Below, piece after piece: positions 16,013 through 24,538 of a stretch of 64,000 nucleotides of DNA (position 1 is the first letter of the stretch; the number at the start of each line of letters is the position of its first letter). Origin of the DNA: an uncultured Phycisphaerales bacterium. Its GTDB lineage: Bacteria > Planctomycetota > Phycisphaerae > Sedimentisphaerales > Anaerobacaceae. A model generated the notes under the pieces. It was not told the DNA's origin and did not search any database. It saw only the letters and a program-made list of their open reading frames with translations. The translations under genes were made by a program, and so were the position numbers. The stretch spans positions 5,702 to 69,701 of the forward strand of contig CALEZT010000127.1 in NCBI GenBank assembly GCA_937927975.1, in the 5' to 3' direction.

Positions 16013-17467
16013 ATGGCGGAAAAGACGGAACAAGACTGGGTGAAGCAAGCCGCAAGGGGCGAATCCGCGGCCGTCGCTGAGTTGTATCAGCGATACTGGC
16101 GTGCGGCCCGGGCCGCGGCCTACGGGGTGACCGGAAACTTGTCGCAGGCGGAAGACGCCGCGTCGGAGGCTTTCTTCGCCGCGATGGAGAGCCTTGCGAG
16201 CCTGCGGGATCCACAGCGATTCGGCCCCTGGCTGCGAACGATCGTGATCCGCACCGCCCGGCGTTCCAGATCGCAAAGCCGAGTCTCATCGGAAGCCGCA
16301 CTCTGCGTCGAGAATATGACCCCCGGTGAGCGTCTGGAACAACAGGAACTGGCGGCCCTGATCCGCGAGGCCGTGGAGGGCCTGCCCGCGATGAATCGCG
16401 AGGCCATCTGCCTGTATTACTACGAAGGTTACGACGTCGCAGACGCGGCTCGATTCCTCGGCGTGCCCGTCGGGACGCTCAAACGGCGTCTCCACGACGG
16501 ACGCCGGCGGCTCCAGGCCGTGATCGAAGGCATCCTCGAAGGGAGCAAGCCCATGGATCCCGAACGCAAGCAGCTCGTCCAGGAACTCCAGAAGGCAGCG
16601 GCTGAAGGACTGGATTCGGAGGCGTTCTATCAGATCATGCGCAAGGCTTTGAGCCTGCGGCCTGTGCCGCGAGAGTTGCTCAAGGAGTTCAGAGACCGCC
16701 ACCTGGAAGCGATCCGCAAGCGAGGGGGCAACCCGCCGTTGTCGCCCGAGCAGGAACAGACGATTCGCGAGTCGCTCAGGCAGGTTCACGAACCCTCCGA
16801 GCGGGCAAGCGATCCGCATCACCCCGTGGGGGCCGCCGCCGTTGCGATCCGGGCCGCGTTGCCTGAGTTCATGGCGTGGCAGGCGGACCTCTCCCAGGTC
16901 AACTTCGCCGAGCAAGCGAAACGGCTGTTCGAAAATCGAGCCGAGGCAATGTCGTGTCTGCTCCCGCCGGACTTCATCGAGAGACCACGGGCGGCATATC
17001 TCTCGGCGGAAAGGGCCCTGCTGATCCGAGATGAGGACGGCTCGGTCCTTCTGATGGGAGAGCTGCTGGAGAAGAAGGCCACGCAGGAAGCGTTTCGCGA
17101 GCGACTGAAGGCCGGCGGCTGCATGAGCGATGCCCTGTGCCTGCTGTGGAAACAGCCGGAACCGCTGGACTTGAAAGCCGTCGAAGACCTGCTGCGCCGC
17201 CTGTCCAAACGGGTGGCTCCCGGCGCGACGGTGCGATTTCGTCCATACGAAGAGCCCAGATACCGGGCCGCGCTACGCATGCAGCTTGGCGACGATCCGA
17301 TCCCGGCGGCGGTCGGAGGCGTGCTCAACCGATGGTCGATCCTGCCGGAGGGGGTTCAGGTCGCTTCGGTCGGAATCCACCTCGAACCCTGGGCGTCGGC
17401 CCGCACCGGCCAAGTCGTCGAGCTTGTCAGAGGCACACCCTTTCCGTCGCTGAACCAGCCTGGATAG
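16013..17467 (+). CDS. ECF-type RNA polymerase sigma factor with a ~300-residue C-terminal extension
   Basis: A 484-residue protein. Residues ~1-175 are a standard ECF sigma factor: region 2 (LYQRYWRAARAAAYGVTG, then QAEDAASEAFFAAMESL and FGPWLRTIVIRTARR) and region 4 (LPAMNREAICLYYYEGYDVA, then FLGVPVGTLKRRLHDGRRRL helix-turn-helix). ECF factors direct RNA polymerase to stress or envelope promoters. The rest (about 180-484) has no family I recognise: a helical part (about 180-300) and a mixed alpha/beta part with many Arg/Leu/Glu residues. There is no membrane segment. No anti-sigma gene is adjacent, which suggests that the extension itself holds control, as in other ECF groups with C-terminal extensions. 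The start is ATG 16013. Confidence 0.9.
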   Translation: MAEKTEQDWVKQAARGESAAVAELYQRYWRAARAAAYGVTGNLSQAEDAASEAFFAAMESLASLRDPQRFGPWLRTIVIRTARRSRSQSRVSSEAALCVENMTPGERLEQQELAALIREAVEGLPAMNREAICLYYYEGYDVADAARFLGVPVGTLKRRLHDGRRRLQAVIEGILEGSKPMDPERKQLVQELQKAAAEGLDSEAFYQIMRKALSLRPVPRELLKEFRDRHLEAIRKRGGNPPLSPEQEQTIRESLRQVHEPSERASDPHHPVGAAAVAIRAALPEFMAWQADLSQVNFAEQAKRLFENRAEAMSCLLPPDFIERPRAAYLSAERALLIRDEDGSVLLMGELLEKKATQEAFRERLKAGGCMSDALCLLWKQPEPLDLKAVEDLLRRLSKRVAPGATVRFRPYEEPRYRAALRMQLGDDPIPAAVGGVLNRWSILPEGVQVASVGIHLEPWASARTGQVVELVRGTPFPSLNQPG

Positions 17468-17488
17468 GCGCGCAGGCTACGCGGCCCG

Positions 17489-18166
17489 TCAAAACAGCAT
17501 CGAGACAGCGTTGGGATCGCTGGAAGAGAGGCCGTGAATGAACTCGGTCACGCCATTCAAGACCATCGCGACGGCCTTGGCCGCCAGGAAGATGTAGAGC
17601 AAGCGGGCGATCATCATGCCGGCGTGTGGGCCGGCCAAACGCATCAAACGACTGGCGTTCCACGCGACCAGGAACACGAAGAAGAACGTGACCACCGCGG
17701 TGACGATCATCAGACCCTGACCGATGGCACCGGTCGTGATGATGGTCATCGTGATCGCGCCGGGTCCCACCATGATGGGAAAGGCGATCGGAAAAACCGC
17801 CAGCATGCGACTGTCCTTGGGATGCTGATATACCGGCCCCTGGCTCATCACGCCGCGGAGGGCGATGGTGAACAGCAGGATCCCGCCGGCGATTTCGAGC
17901 TCACCCACGGTGACGTTGAACAAATGGACCAGGCTCCAGTCGCCGATCAACGCGAAGACGGTCACAACGAACAGCGAGGTGAGGACCGCCAGCTTCATGA
18001 CGTTGCCCCGCTCGCGGATCTCCAACTCCCGCGTCAAGTCCGCGTACACAGGGATATTGCCGATGGGATTGACCACCGCGAACAGCAGCAGACCATGGTG
18101 AACGACCAGACCGAGCGGGCCGGCCGACCCTGCAATCCCCCCTGTCGGGAGAATTCCGAATGCCAT
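17489..18166 (-). CDS. MarC family integral membrane protein
   Basis: A 225-residue protein with six predicted membrane helices, of the MarC (UPF0056) family. The family pattern is visible: LFAVVNPIGNIPVYADLT in helix 1, LEIAGGILLFTIALRGV near residue 90, FPIAFPIMVGPGAITMTI near 130 and LYIFLAAKAVAMVLNGV near the end. MarC was once linked to antibiotic resistance, but that role is not upheld, and the function of the family is unknown. It converges with the sigma factor gene, 21 bases away. The start is ATG 18166. Confidence 0.93.
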   Translation of the reverse strand: MAFGILPTGGIAGSAGPLGLVVHHGLLLFAVVNPIGNIPVYADLTRELEIRERGNVMKLAVLTSLFVVTVFALIGDWSLVHLFNVTVGELEIAGGILLFTIALRGVMSQGPVYQHPKDSRMLAVFPIAFPIMVGPGAITMTIITTGAIGQGLMIVTAVVTFFFVFLVAWNASRLMRLAGPHAGMMIARLLYIFLAAKAVAMVLNGVTEFIHGLSSSDPNAVSMLF

Positions 18167-18451
18167 ATTGTCGAGTCCTTACTGCGCGTCCGGCGTTCGT
18201 CGTCGCTCCCCAGTTCGACCCGCGGCCGGACCTCGCGGTCCTGCTTTCATGCATCCCCCCTGCCGCGCCATCAATCGGCAGGGGCCGCATATAGGGGTCC
18301 GAGTCTACCGGCGTGAGTCGGCCGCCGCAATATCCCCCTGCACAGAAGGCAGAATATCGCCTGGATTCCCCGCGAAAACCGGCCAGACGACAAGAAGTCG
18401 TCGCAAACTGGCGGATCGCCTCCCGGCGGTGCGGCGGATCGCGACAGGTCT

Positions 18452-20320
18452 TTATCGCTTTCGACGGCGGTTGGCCGTCCAGATCCGCTTCATGGCCTTC
18501 AAGAGACCGCTATGGTCGCCCGTTCGCAGGTGCTCCGTCAGGAGCTTGGCGTTAGCGTCGCGATAGTACTGGAGCAGAGCCGCCTGGAGCCGCTTCTCGT
18601 GCCGACCGCTGGGGATGTGGATCGTCCGCCCTTTTGCGTCCCGACCGGCGACGTACATTGCGGTCGATCGTGTCAGCGGCACAGGCACGAAATCCTGGAC
18701 CTGGCGAGGCTGCCAGTTGCGTCCGACCAGATACTCGGTCAGCTTCACCGCGTCGTCGAGCGTGCAACCGGGATGGGAGCTGATGAAGTACGGCACGAGG
18801 TAGTACTCGCGACCGGCGCGTCGGCAGGCCTCGTCGAATCGAGCCTCGAACTGGCGGAAGCTCTCGAACGTGGGCTTGCCCATCAGTCCCAGGACGCGAT
18901 CACAATAGTGCTCCGGCGCCACCTTCAGGTGCCCGCCCACGAAGTGCTTGACGAGCATGTCGAGGTACTCGGGGCTCCGCAAAGCCAGGTCGTGCCGGAC
19001 GCCGGAGGCGACGTAGACGTGCCTGCGTGGCGAGGGCGTCCCGCCCTCGGATCGCGGGCAAGATGCCCGCGACACTGGAGCGCCGATGCCCCGTTCCTTC
19101 CATCGCACGAAGGCCTCCATCATCTCCAGCAGAGGTCCGAAGTCGAGGTTCAGACTTGAACACAGCGAGGGATAGACGCAACTGATCCGCGAGCACGGCT
19201 CGTCGGCGGCGCAGCTTGTGCCGTACATGTTGGCGGTGGGTCCGCCGATATCGCTGATCGTGCCGCGAAAGCGAGGGTCGGCCGCGATGCGATCGGCCTC
19301 CGCCAGCAGCGAGGGAATGCTGCGTGAGGTGATCTCCTTACCCTGGTGAAAGTAGATCGAGCAGAAGGAGCAGCCGCCGTAGCAGCCGCGGTGCGTCGTG
19401 ATCGAAGACGCCACCGGATCCAACGCTGCGATTCCGCCTTCGCTGTCGTAGCGAGGGTGCCATTGCCGCGTGAACGGCAGGTCGTACAGGCCGTCCAGTT
19501 CCTCGCCGGTCAAGCACCTGGCCGGCGGCATCACGACGATCGCGCCGGGGTCCTGGTCCTGAACGACCGGCCGGCAGCCGGGACGGGCGAGCAACTGGTA
19601 CTGCTCGAAAGCCGTCATCACCTGCGGCTTGTCCTGGCTCTGCTGCGTCAGCGAAGGCAATCGCACCGCGTCCTCCGGCACCGGTACGCTGCGAACCACT
19701 TTGTAGGCCGTGCCTGGAATGTCGGTCATCGCGTCAATCGATTCGCCGCGATCGAGCCGTCGAGCGATCTCCGCGACCGCCAACTCTCCCATGCCGAAGA
19801 CCAGCAGGTCCGCTTTGGCGTCGACGAGCACGGACCGCATCATTTTGTCCGAGATGTAATCGTAGTGGACGAGTCTGCGGAGGCTGGCCTCCAGGCCGCC
19901 GAGGACGATGGGAACCTGGGGATACGCCTCGCGGGCGCGGGCTGCGTAGGTCAGCAAGGGCCGCGCCGGACGCAAGCCGGTTGCCCCGCCGGGACTGTAG
20001 ACGTCCGCCTGCCTGCGGTTGCCCATCGAGGCGTAGTCGTTCAGACGCGAGTCGATGCAGCCGGAGGTGATGCCCCAGAACAACCGCGGCGCGCCCAGTG
20101 AACGGAACGGGTCCACGCTCCGCCAGTCGGGCTGAGCGAGGATCGCAACGCGGTACCCCAGCTTCTCGAGCCAGCGGCCGATCAACGCCACGCCAAAAGA
20201 CGGGTGGTCCACGTAGGCATCGCCCGTGATGAGAATGACATCCGCCCGGTCCCAGCCCCGGCGGGCCATCTCCTCCCGCGTCGTCGGTAGGAATTGCTTC
20301 ATATTGTTCAAATCAATCAT
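18452..20320 (-). CDS. ygiQ: YgiQ family radical SAM protein
   Basis: A 622-residue protein of the YgiQ (UPF0313) radical SAM family, whose reaction is not known. The N-terminal part is a B12-binding-like domain ([20 protein letters not shown], about residues 30-50). The radical SAM domain has the iron-sulfur motif CYGGCSFC with Cys313, Cys317 and Cys320, which binds the 4Fe-4S cluster and S-adenosylmethionine. The C-terminal half holds [19 protein letters not shown] and [15 protein letters not shown], typical of the family. The length is somewhat under that of E. coli YgiQ (739). At about residues 413-432 the chain carries a foreign-looking segment ([19 protein letters not shown]) encoded by a double-hairpin repeat, just before the conserved [10 protein letters not shown] strand. 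The frame is intact. The start could be ATG 20320 or the ATG six codons later. Confidence 0.93.
   Translation of the reverse strand: MIDLNNMKQFLPTTREEMARRGWDRADVILITGDAYVDHPSFGVALIGRWLEKLGYRVAILAQPDWRSVDPFRSLGAPRLFWGITSGCIDSRLNDYASMGNRRQADVYSPGGATGLRPARPLLTYAARAREAYPQVPIVLGGLEASLRRLVHYDYISDKMMRSVLVDAKADLLVFGMGELAVAEIARRLDRGESIDAMTDIPGTAYKVVRSVPVPEDAVRLPSLTQQSQDKPQVMTAFEQYQLLARPGCRPVVQDQDPGAIVVMPPARCLTGEELDGLYDLPFTRQWHPRYDSEGGIAALDPVASSITTHRGCYGGCSFCSIYFHQGKEITSRSIPSLLAEADRIAADPRFRGTISDIGGPTANMYGTSCAADEPCSRISCVYPSLCSSLNLDFGPLLEMMEAFVRWKERGIGAPVSRASCPRSEGGTPSPRRHVYVASGVRHDLALRSPEYLDMLVKHFVGGHLKVAPEHYCDRVLGLMGKPTFESFRQFEARFDEACRRAGREYYLVPYFISSHPGCTLDDAVKLTEYLVGRNWQPRQVQDFVPVPLTRSTAMYVAGRDAKGRTIHIPSGRHEKRLQAALLQYYRDANAKLLTEHLRTGDHSGLLKAMKRIWTANRRRKR
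19032..19073. repeat. REP-like double hairpin inside the ygiQ coding sequence
   Basis: Two adjacent perfect palindromic stems: CGAGGGCG-TCC-CGCCCTCG (19032-19050, 8-bp stem, 3-base loop) and TCGCGGGCA-AGA-TGCCCGCGA (19053-19073, 9-bp stem, 3-base loop). They lie within the YgiQ gene without breaking the frame and encode about 14 residues that have no counterpart in the family strand-loop at this place. The shape, two small GC-rich hairpins separated by 2 bases, is that of a repetitive extragenic palindromic unit. Confidence 0.85.
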
Positions 20321-20612
20321 CCGAAGACGCTACCCTCGCATTGCATGCAGCGAGAGAATCGAGGTCACTCCAGGGAACGATGGGACTAGGATAGCATGTC
20401 CTGGCACGCCGGTCAACGCGACCCTATCGACAAAACAGTTGCGTTTTCGGATCGATTCCGGCACTATGATGGTTTGGGCGAACGGTCCCGTTCGCGCGAA
20501 AGTATAGTGCAGGGCGCCCCCTGCCATCGCGACAGGGGTGCGACCTGTGATTGAACCGGTGTGCCTGGCACACCCTACGGAGGTTACCGCTTTGAAAGAA
20601 GGGGGCGTACCC

Positions 20613-21521
20613 ATGCAGAACCATCCCATCTCCAGACGCCAGTTCATCGAACGGACCGCTGCCGTAGCCGGTGGGCTCGCGGTCGCACCGCTGGCGGCGC
20701 GGGCTGCGGCCAAGAAGACCGCCGTGGACATCGTGCCGCTGGGCAAGACCGGCCTCAAGACCAGCCGGCTCGGCATCGGCATCGGCAGCAACTCCGGCAA
20801 CGTGCAGGCGCAACTGGGCCAGGAGGGTCTCAACCGCCTGGTTCGCTACGCCTACGACCAGGGCATCCTGTACATCGACGTCGCTCGGTCGTACCGCACG
20901 CACACCATGGTCCGCGATGCGATCAAGGACCTGCCCCGCGAGAAGATCTTTCTCCTGACCAAGATGGGCGGCGTGCCCGAGAATCCTCTGGCGGAGATCG
21001 ACAACTACCGCAAGACCTACGGCGTCGATTACATCGACTGCCTGCTCGTCCACTGCACGATCGCACCGAACTGGGAAGAGGAGCGCAAGCGGGCCATGGA
21101 CGCCATGTCCGAGGCCAAGGACAAGAAGATGATCCTGTCCCACGGCGTCTCGTGCCACAGCCTGCCGGCCCTGAAGCGAGCGGTGGAGCTCGACTGGGTG
21201 GATGTTCACCTCGTCCGCGTCAATCCGCAAGGCGCGCACGTGGACACGCCGCGAACCGACACCTGGAACGCACCGAGCGACGCATCCCACGTTCCGGCCG
21301 TTATGGAGCAGATCAAGCTCATGAGGGAGAAGGGCCGGGGCATTATCGGCATGAAGCTCATCGGCGACGGCGACTTCAAGAAAGCCGAGGACCGCGAGAA
21401 GAGCATCCGCTTCGCCATGCAGTGCGGCCTGCTCGATTGCGTCACGATCGGCCTCAAGAGCCCTGCCGAAGTCGACGAGGCGATCCAGAGAATGAACAAC
21501 GCGTTGGCGGAAGTCGCGTAG
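20613..21521 (+). CDS. Tat-exported aldo/keto reductase
   Basis: A 302-residue protein. ATG 20613 has a GAAGGGGG site upstream and gives a twin-arginine signal (SRRQFIERTAAVAGGLAVA). The body is an aldo/keto reductase TIM barrel: LGKTGLKTSRLGIGI near residue 45, YAYDQGILYIDVARSYRTH (catalytic Asp and Tyr), IFLLTKMGG (Lys), YIDCLLVHC (His), and GRGIIGMKLIGDGDF. The four catalytic residues appear present. The family uses NADPH to reduce carbonyls. A Tat-exported version implies that the protein is folded before export, which is common in planctomycetes but odd for an NADPH enzyme. It is followed by an exported methyltransferase on the same strand, 113 bases on. Confidence 0.92.
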   Translation: MQNHPISRRQFIERTAAVAGGLAVAPLAARAAAKKTAVDIVPLGKTGLKTSRLGIGIGSNSGNVQAQLGQEGLNRLVRYAYDQGILYIDVARSYRTHTMVRDAIKDLPREKIFLLTKMGGVPENPLAEIDNYRKTYGVDYIDCLLVHCTIAPNWEEERKRAMDAMSEAKDKKMILSHGVSCHSLPALKRAVELDWVDVHLVRVNPQGAHVDTPRTDTWNAPSDASHVPAVMEQIKLMREKGRGIIGMKLIGDGDFKKAEDREKSIRFAMQCGLLDCVTIGLKSPAEVDEAIQRMNNALAEVA

Positions 21522-21634
21522 AGTTTGATTTCTGAAGTGTGAAGTGAAGAGTGCACGCCACGCAGCGTCTGCGTCCACATCGCTCTTCAAATCGTAAATG
21601 GAAAATCGTAAATCGTGAATTCCGAGGGGTTTCT

Positions 21635-22285
21635 ATGATTCGTCGTCCTGCCGCCGCCGTCGCGTGTGTTGCCGTACTGGGTCTCGCCGGCCTGTGTGCC
21701 TACGCAGCCCAGAGCGGCGTCAACAAGACCAGTCCCGAGTTCCGCAAGCAGTTCATCGACAACTTCAAGCGCACCGGCCTGAACACCACGCCAGGAGACG
21801 CGATGATGCTCCGCATCCTCGTGGAAGCCGCCAAGGCCAAGCGAGGCGTCGAGGTCGGATCGGCCAGCGGATTCGGCGCGATCAATATGGGAATTGCCTT
21901 CGAACGGACCGGCGGCCATCTCTGGACCTTCGACATCGACCCGACCGCGATCAAAGAGACCCGGGAGAACCTGGAGAAGATCGGCCTGGAGAACGTCGTC
22001 ACCGCGGTCGAGGGCGATGCCTTGAAGACGCTCCAGAACGTCGAGGGCCCGATCGACTTCGTCTTCATCGACGCCGTGAAGCAGGACTACTACAAGTACT
22101 TGAAGATCCTGGAGCCCAAGCTCGCGCCGGGCGCGGTGGTCGTCGCGGACAACACGATCCAATCCGCCCGGGCGATGAAGGACTACCTCGACTACGTCCA
22201 GAACAGCCCCGACTACGACACCGTCACGATCCGCGCCTCCCTGGAAAAGAACGACGGCATGACGATCAGCTACAAGATTCGGTAG
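21635..22285 (+). CDS. exported class I SAM-dependent O-methyltransferase (COMT-like)
   Basis: A 216-residue protein starting at ATG 21635. An N-terminal signal-like segment (AAAVACVAVLGLAGLCAYA, about residues 5-23) precedes a catechol-O-methyltransferase-like domain: GVEVGSASGFGAINMGIAF (motif I, SAM binding), LWTFDIDPTAIKETRENL (motif II), VEGDALKTLQ, and PIDFVFIDAVKQDYYKYL (the metal-binding Asp of the family). COMT-type enzymes need a divalent metal and transfer a methyl group to oxygen. The odd point is the signal peptide: SAM is a cytoplasmic cofactor. The ribosome site (CCGAGGGGT) is 8 bases away. It converges with the triple methyltransferase gene, with a bidirectional terminator between. 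Confidence 0.85.
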   Translation: MIRRPAAAVACVAVLGLAGLCAYAAQSGVNKTSPEFRKQFIDNFKRTGLNTTPGDAMMLRILVEAAKAKRGVEVGSASGFGAINMGIAFERTGGHLWTFDIDPTAIKETRENLEKIGLENVVTAVEGDALKTLQNVEGPIDFVFIDAVKQDYYKYLKILEPKLAPGAVVVADNTIQSARAMKDYLDYVQNSPDYDTVTIRASLEKNDGMTISYKIR

Positions 22286-22306
22286 ACCCCTCGTTCGCGA
22301 AAATCC

Positions 22307-22350
22307 AAGGGCCGCCCGATTCGCCACAGTCGGACGGCCCTTCTTCATTT
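22307..22350. terminator. bidirectional transcription terminator
   Basis: Between the stops of two convergent genes. AAGGGCCG (22307-22314) pairs with CGGCCCTT (22335-22342), extended by CCGA/TCGG inside, and is followed on the + strand by a T-rich tail (TTCATTTCTT). The minus-strand side is A/T-poorer, so it works best for the + strand gene. Confidence 0.75.
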
Positions 22351-22391
22351 CTTGTCGTAAGACTCGGTCGATTTCTCGCCGCGATGCCGGG

Positions 22392-23966
22392 CTAGTCGCC
22401 AACCGCTTCTTTCTTGAGCGGGGTCGTCCACAGATAGACCGTATGGCCGTCCCATTCGTCGTCTCCCGGCACGTTGACGACCTGGTCGGGCGTCACACCC
22501 CTCATGTCGAAATCGTGCGAGACGATCCTCGAGCCGGGCTTGAGCTTCTCCAACTGCGGAATCAGCTTCACATTCAGGGACGGCAACAGGTACAGGGTCA
22601 CCACGTTGGCGCCGCTGAGGTCGAGCGTGAAGATGTCCTTCTGTTCGATGGTCACCAGGTGCCCGACGCCGTTGTTCGCCACGTTCTCCAGCGACTCCCT
22701 GACCCGCTGCGGATCGATGTCGTAGCCGAAGGACCTGCAACCGTACTTCTTGGCGGCGGTCACCGGAATGCGGCCGTCGCCGCAACCCAGGTCGTAGACC
22801 ACGTCGCTCTGACGCACCTTGGCCAGTTCCAGCATCTTGTCGACGACGTTCTGCGGCGTCGGCACGTAGATGACGTCGGGAGTGCGGGGCTCCGCGGGTT
22901 TCTCCTTCTTCAGCGGCGCCGTCCAGAGATAGAGCGTGTACGTCAGGCCCGGGTTCTCGTCGTCTTCGACTGTAACGACCTGGTCGGGAATCACCCCCTT
23001 CATGTCGAAGGCGTGCGAGACGATCCGCGAGCCGGGCTTGAGCTTCTCCAACTGCGGTATCAGCTTGACGTTCAGCGCGGGCAGCAGATACAGCGTGACC
23101 ACGCTGGCGTCGCTGAGGTCCAGCGTAAAGATGTCCTTCTGCTGGATCGAGACGAGCTTGCCGATCCCGTTCTGCTCGACGTTCGCCAGCGATTCTTTGA
23201 TCCGCTGGGGATCGATGTCGAAACCGCGGGCCTTGCAGCCGTACTTCTTGGCGGCGGTCACCGGAATCCGTCCGTCGCCGCAGCCCAGATCATAGACCAG
23301 GTCGTTCTTCGTGACCTTGGCCAATTCGAGCATCTTCTCCACCACTTTTTGCGGCGTCGGCACGTAGACGACGTCCGGCTTGCGGACCTCGACGACCGGC
23401 TGCTCTTTCTTCAGAGGGGTCGTCCACAAGTAGACCCGGTGGCTGCGAGGGGACTTCTCCTCGCCCATCACGGTGATGACTTGGTCGGGCGTGACGCCCT
23501 TCATGGCGAAGTCGTGCGAGACGATCCTCGATCCCGGCTTGAGCTTCTCCAGTTGCGGAATGAGCTTGACGTTCAGATCGGGCAACAGGTACAGCGTGAC
23601 GACATTGGCTTTGCTGAGGTCCAGCTTGAAGATGTCTTTCTGCTGGATGGTGACCAGATGCCCGACCTGGTTCTCTTGAACGTTGACGAGCGACTCGCGG
23701 ATGCGGTTGGGGTCGATGTCGAAGCCGAAGGCCTTGGAGCCGTACTTCTTGGCGGCGGTCACCGGGATTCGTCCGTCGCCGCAGCCCAGGTCGTAGACCA
23801 CGTCGTCCTTGGTGACCTTCGCCAGCTTGAGCATCTCGTCCACGACGTTTTGGGGCGTCGGCACGAAAATCACGTCCGGTCTGCGGGGCGGCTCCGCGGC
23901 CCACGCCGACGAGATCAGACCCATCCACAATGCAGCCGCACAGATGAACGACGTTTTCCTGGTCAT
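22392..23966 (-). CDS. exported protein with three tandem SAM-methyltransferase domains
   Basis: A 524-residue protein. The signal peptide is TSFICAAALWMGLISSAWA, with an Ala-rich cleavage site near residue 24. After it come three complete, very similar class I methyltransferase domains (about residues 28-195, 196-365 and 366-520). Each opens with PDVIFVPTPQ or a variant and VVDKMLELAKV, then motif I YDLGCGDGRIPVTAAKKYG, FDIDPQRI, a VTIQQKDIFTLDLS segment, VVTLYLLPSLNVKLIPQL and KPGSRIVSHDFDM. Single-domain versions of this exported family are known in planctomycetes; I do not know one with three. All three motif I copies are intact. It is terminated near the stop of the adjacent exported methyltransferase. 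The substrate is unknown. Confidence 0.88.
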   Translation of the reverse strand: MTRKTSFICAAALWMGLISSAWAAEPPRRPDVIFVPTPQNVVDEMLKLAKVTKDDVVYDLGCGDGRIPVTAAKKYGSKAFGFDIDPNRIRESLVNVQENQVGHLVTIQQKDIFKLDLSKANVVTLYLLPDLNVKLIPQLEKLKPGSRIVSHDFAMKGVTPDQVITVMGEEKSPRSHRVYLWTTPLKKEQPVVEVRKPDVVYVPTPQKVVEKMLELAKVTKNDLVYDLGCGDGRIPVTAAKKYGCKARGFDIDPQRIKESLANVEQNGIGKLVSIQQKDIFTLDLSDASVVTLYLLPALNVKLIPQLEKLKPGSRIVSHAFDMKGVIPDQVVTVEDDENPGLTYTLYLWTAPLKKEKPAEPRTPDVIYVPTPQNVVDKMLELAKVRQSDVVYDLGCGDGRIPVTAAKKYGCRSFGYDIDPQRVRESLENVANNGVGHLVTIEQKDIFTLDLSGANVVTLYLLPSLNVKLIPQLEKLKPGSRIVSHDFDMRGVTPDQVVNVPGDDEWDGHTVYLWTTPLKKEAVGD

Positions 23967-24538
23967 GGTCTACCCCTCTACAGAAACGATTCCACACTTC
24001 TTGCCCGCGCAGACAACACCATTACACGACGCGTAAGCTTGTCATTCTATTGCGTACGTGACCAAGACGAAATCCCCCACACGAAAAATTTCTGCGCCAT
24101 GGGAACCGGGCCTGCGTGCGACGTCCCCTCGTGGACGGCCTGCCCACTCCTACAGCCTGATCCATTCGACCAGTCTGTGACAATGCCGGGGAATCCCGAG
24201 GGGGCTGCATCCCGATGGATGTAGCCCCCTTTCTCTTTGCGCATAATAACCGAAACCGTGCTTGGCACGAGCCGGCCGAGCCAGGCCGCCGGCAGGGGCT
24301 CCGCCCGGTCGACATGTGGCGAGATCGAGCTCGAAACGTTCACTGCCGATTCGGTCTTGCATCCGGGCCGGTTCGAGCATAATCTGGTTGAGCCGGACGG
24401 GTGAAGGCGTTTGGGCCAGGTGCCGAACCGGTTCGCAGAGCGATCAGTAGTTTCATAGACAGAAGGTCCCTCAAGACACAGGTTTTTCACGTCGGAAAGC
24501 CCCTGGTGCGCAGCGGGATCATCTTGGATTACCAGACC
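23967..24538 (+). other. intergenic region with an orphan terminator and possible small RNA
   Basis: A 572-base stretch between the triple methyltransferase (reading left) and ptsP (reading right). No convincing protein frame exists. A strong + strand terminator at 24199-24240 has no gene before it on that strand, so an untranslated transcript from roughly 24050 to 24235 is possible. I do not recognise a known riboswitch or structural RNA in it. Confidence 0.4.
24199..24240 (+). terminator. orphan rho-independent terminator
   Basis: The stem AGGGGGCTGCATC (24199-24211) pairs with GATGTAGCCCCCT (24218-24230), 13 bp with one G-T pair and a 6-base loop, followed by TTCTCTTT. The T tract is on the + strand only. 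No + strand gene ends here. Confidence 0.8.

Noticed and set aside
22443..24224. A 593-residue + strand frame opposite the triple methyltransferase
   Set aside because: Its threefold repeat is the mirror of the methyltransferase repeats; the real gene is on the minus strand.
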